The position numbers and the translations under genes are program-made. Shown in pieces: positions 6,637-7,517 of a stretch of 7,517 nt of DNA; the stretch's first letter is position 1; the number at the start of each line of letters is the position of its first letter. Source of the stretch: Candidatus Aerophobota bacterium (GTDB lineage Bacteria; Aerophobota; Aerophobia; Aerophobales; B3-G15); contig JAUWZM010000107.1 of the NCBI GenBank assembly GCA_030615365.1, forward strand, positions 1-7,517. Reading direction: 5' to 3'. The notes under the pieces were generated by a model. That model did no database searches and was not told where the DNA came from. It saw only the letters and a list, made by a program, of their open reading frames with translations.

Positions 6637-7251
6637 CTACTTCTCATAAACGAGATAATTTACGTTTATCGTGTATAGTCCGGATGGGAATTTCTGGTTC
6701 CTTAAATCAATTTTAAAATCTACACATACTCTATCCCCAAGCGCATCTCCAGCAGTAGTCGACCCGGTCCATAGGGTAAAGAAGCTAGGTCCAGCAGCAG
6801 GATAGTTTATATCTCCACCGCCATCCACATGCACCCAGGATGTAGGAAAGGCGCCCATTCCACTTGCGTCATTTACTGCCTTCGTTCCCCTCATCTCTAT
6901 TCTACACTTCATAATGTCACCATCAGGAGGATCTGTGCCAGGACCTCCCTGAGAGTCATACAGGAATGAGGTGAAATCAGGGTTAGCCGCTACGCCGTAA
7001 TCACAAGTAGAGAGAACCCTAATCCTATGAAGGGTGTCAAGAATTAGAAAACCATTCTGGATCATCCCGGGTTTGACTCCTGCTCCCTGAGTGTTCTTAT
7101 ACAGCTTAATATAAACAACCCCGCTTCCCAGGTTAAATGAGAGCAGACCGCTAACAGTATCCGTATCCCCGCTAGGAACCAAAGCATATCCTGTCGCTCC
7201 CAAACCTAAAATTAAGCCCACTGCTAATGCTATAACTATCAGCTTTTTCAT
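6637..7251 (-). CDS. Secreted pilin-like major subunit
   Basis: 204 aa from the ATG at 7251, chosen because AAGGTGG (7266-7260) lies 8 nt upstream. In-frame GTGs at 7263 and 7260 overlap that site and are less likely. The signal peptide is textbook (MKKLIVIALAVGLILGLGATGYA, residues 1-23). The mature part is Gly-, Asp- and Thr-rich with short beta strands and Cys at 83, 116 and 176. Its last strand, GLYTINVNYLVYEK, places a Gly 14 residues from the end with alternating hydrophobics and an aromatic near the end. This is the pattern that PapD-type chaperones grip in pilins. The C-terminal third also resembles that of the protein at 4861-5697. It is first in the operon, ahead of a hairpin and the chaperone gene, the place of a major subunit. 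I recognise no named pilin family, so the role is inferred. Confidence 0.7.
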   Translation of the reverse strand: MKKLIVIALAVGLILGLGATGYALVPSGDTDTVSGLLSFNLGSGVVYIKLYKNTQGAGVKPGMIQNGFLILDTLHRIRVLSTCDYGVAANPDFTSFLYDSQGGPGTDPPDGDIMKCRIEMRGTKAVNDASGMGAFPTSWVHVDGGGDINYPAAGPSFFTLWTGSTTAGDALGDRVCVDFKIDLRNQKFPSGLYTINVNYLVYEK

Positions 7252-7259
7252 TTTTTTCA

Positions 7260-7266
7260 CCACCTT
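7260..7266 (-). promoter_or_regulatory. Shine-Dalgarno of the pilin gene
   Basis: AAGGTGG in minus-strand sense, 8 nt before the ATG at 7251. It overlaps the two in-frame GTG codons (7263, 7260) and so excludes them as starts. Confidence 0.6.
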
Positions 7267-7292
7267 TCATTTTTGTTTTGTAATCCTTCCTT

Positions 7293-7333
7293 GGGGCCTC
7301 TGCCTAAAATTTACAGGCAGAGGGCATTACCCC
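7293..7333 (-). promoter_or_regulatory. Stem-loop in the 5' leader of the pilus operon
   Basis: A perfect 9-bp stem, CCTCTGCCT (7297-7305) and AGGCAGAGG (7315-7323), with a 9-nt loop. It can be closed further by GGGG (7293-7296) and CCCC (7330-7333) across a 6-nt bulge. It ends about 26 nt before the pilin ribosome site. No T-run follows on the minus strand, so it could stabilise the message or be a control element. It does not match a riboswitch class I recognise. Confidence 0.6.
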
Positions 7334-7517
7334 TTGCAAAACCCAAAGTTTTCCTTTTTATCGAAATGAATGAACGAATTAATTGAACACCCACCTTTTT
7401 AATGGGCAAATTCTGGTACAGATAATGGGAAAATGCTAGAATAGTTCAGTAGCTACTTCTACTGAATTTGGTGGCCGCGGTCGGGCGAATCGGACGGAAT
7501 TCAATAGATTCTGCGCG
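7334..7517. other. Upstream region of the operon; no gene recognised
   Basis: AT-rich up to about 7440, then GC-rich from 7470 to the end. I find no convincing -35/-10 pair and no sigma-54 -24/-12 site for the pilin operon. A minus-strand frame enters at the right edge and stops at 7448-7446. It could be the tail of a neighbouring gene (ending KFSRSSY) but has no recognisable motif. Confidence 0.4.
7443..7468. terminator. Hairpin at the right edge, possible terminator of the neighbouring gene
   Basis: TTCAGTAG (7445-7452) and CTACTGAA (7459-7466) form a perfect 8-bp stem with a 6-nt loop, extendable by a wobble and an A-T pair. It overlaps the stop of the frame entering from the right. No strong T-run follows on the minus strand, so termination is uncertain. 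Confidence 0.35.

Noticed and set aside
7293..7345. Cyclic di-GMP or other riboswitch in the pilin leader
   Set aside because: The stem is strong, but the conserved core bases of the GEMM class are absent and I see no other known class.
7334..7480. Sigma-54 promoter for the operon
   Set aside because: It was looked for because of the activator remnant, but no GG and GC pair at the right spacing is present upstream of the pilin gene.
7470..7517. tRNA or tmRNA 3' end, suggested by GCGGCCACCA on the minus strand
   Set aside because: No T-arm of the required form (GTTCRANNC) or matching acceptor stem can be laid out, and the window ends before the rest.

Overview
The window suggests an uncultivated, moderately AT-rich diderm (Gram-negative-type) bacterium. 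The evidence is a tight four-gene operon whose products all carry Sec signal peptides, one of which looks like an outer-membrane beta-barrel. A pilin and chaperone set of this kind needs a periplasm and an outer membrane. I cannot assign a phylum from sequence alone.

Right two thirds (about 7263 down to 1779, minus strand): an intact operon that I read as a divergent chaperone-usher-like fibre system. In order of transcription it encodes (1) a 204-aa secreted pilin-like major subunit, (2) a 278-aa PapD-like periplasmic chaperone, (3) a 278-aa secreted protein with an N-terminal DNRLRE-like domain and a C-terminal domain resembling the pilin, hence a candidate tip adhesin or minor subunit, and (4) a 1022-aa usher-like outer-membrane protein. 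The last has two NEW3-like beta-sandwich domains, a predicted beta-barrel of about 400 residues, two SdrD-B-like domains with Ca-type loops, and a PKD domain. A strong hairpin lies in the 5' leader of the pilin gene. A 13-bp perfect stem sits between the pilin and chaperone genes, where it could set subunit/chaperone stoichiometry. The later genes are only 25 and 13 bp apart. Two starts are moved inward to positions with good Shine-Dalgarno sequences (7251 and 4847).

Left third (1-1778): a graveyard of broken pieces. From left to right it holds a possible UvrC-like C-terminal tail (+ strand); a HEPN gene with a large internal deletion; its partner MNT nucleotidyltransferase gene, frameshifted inside the catalytic motif; a good sigma-70 promoter and REP-like repeats in front of that pair; a 156-codon secreted ORF whose end resembles the C-terminal domain of the operon's chaperone; and a roughly 110-bp, frameshifted remnant of an NtrC-family sigma-54 activator AAA+ domain around the GAFTGA loop. 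The decayed toxin-antitoxin pair, regulator scrap and chaperone-like piece beside an intact surface-fibre operon look like an accessory region with repeated turnover.

Right edge (7264-7517): the leader and upstream region of the operon, with two hairpins and a short GC-rich end that I cannot identify.
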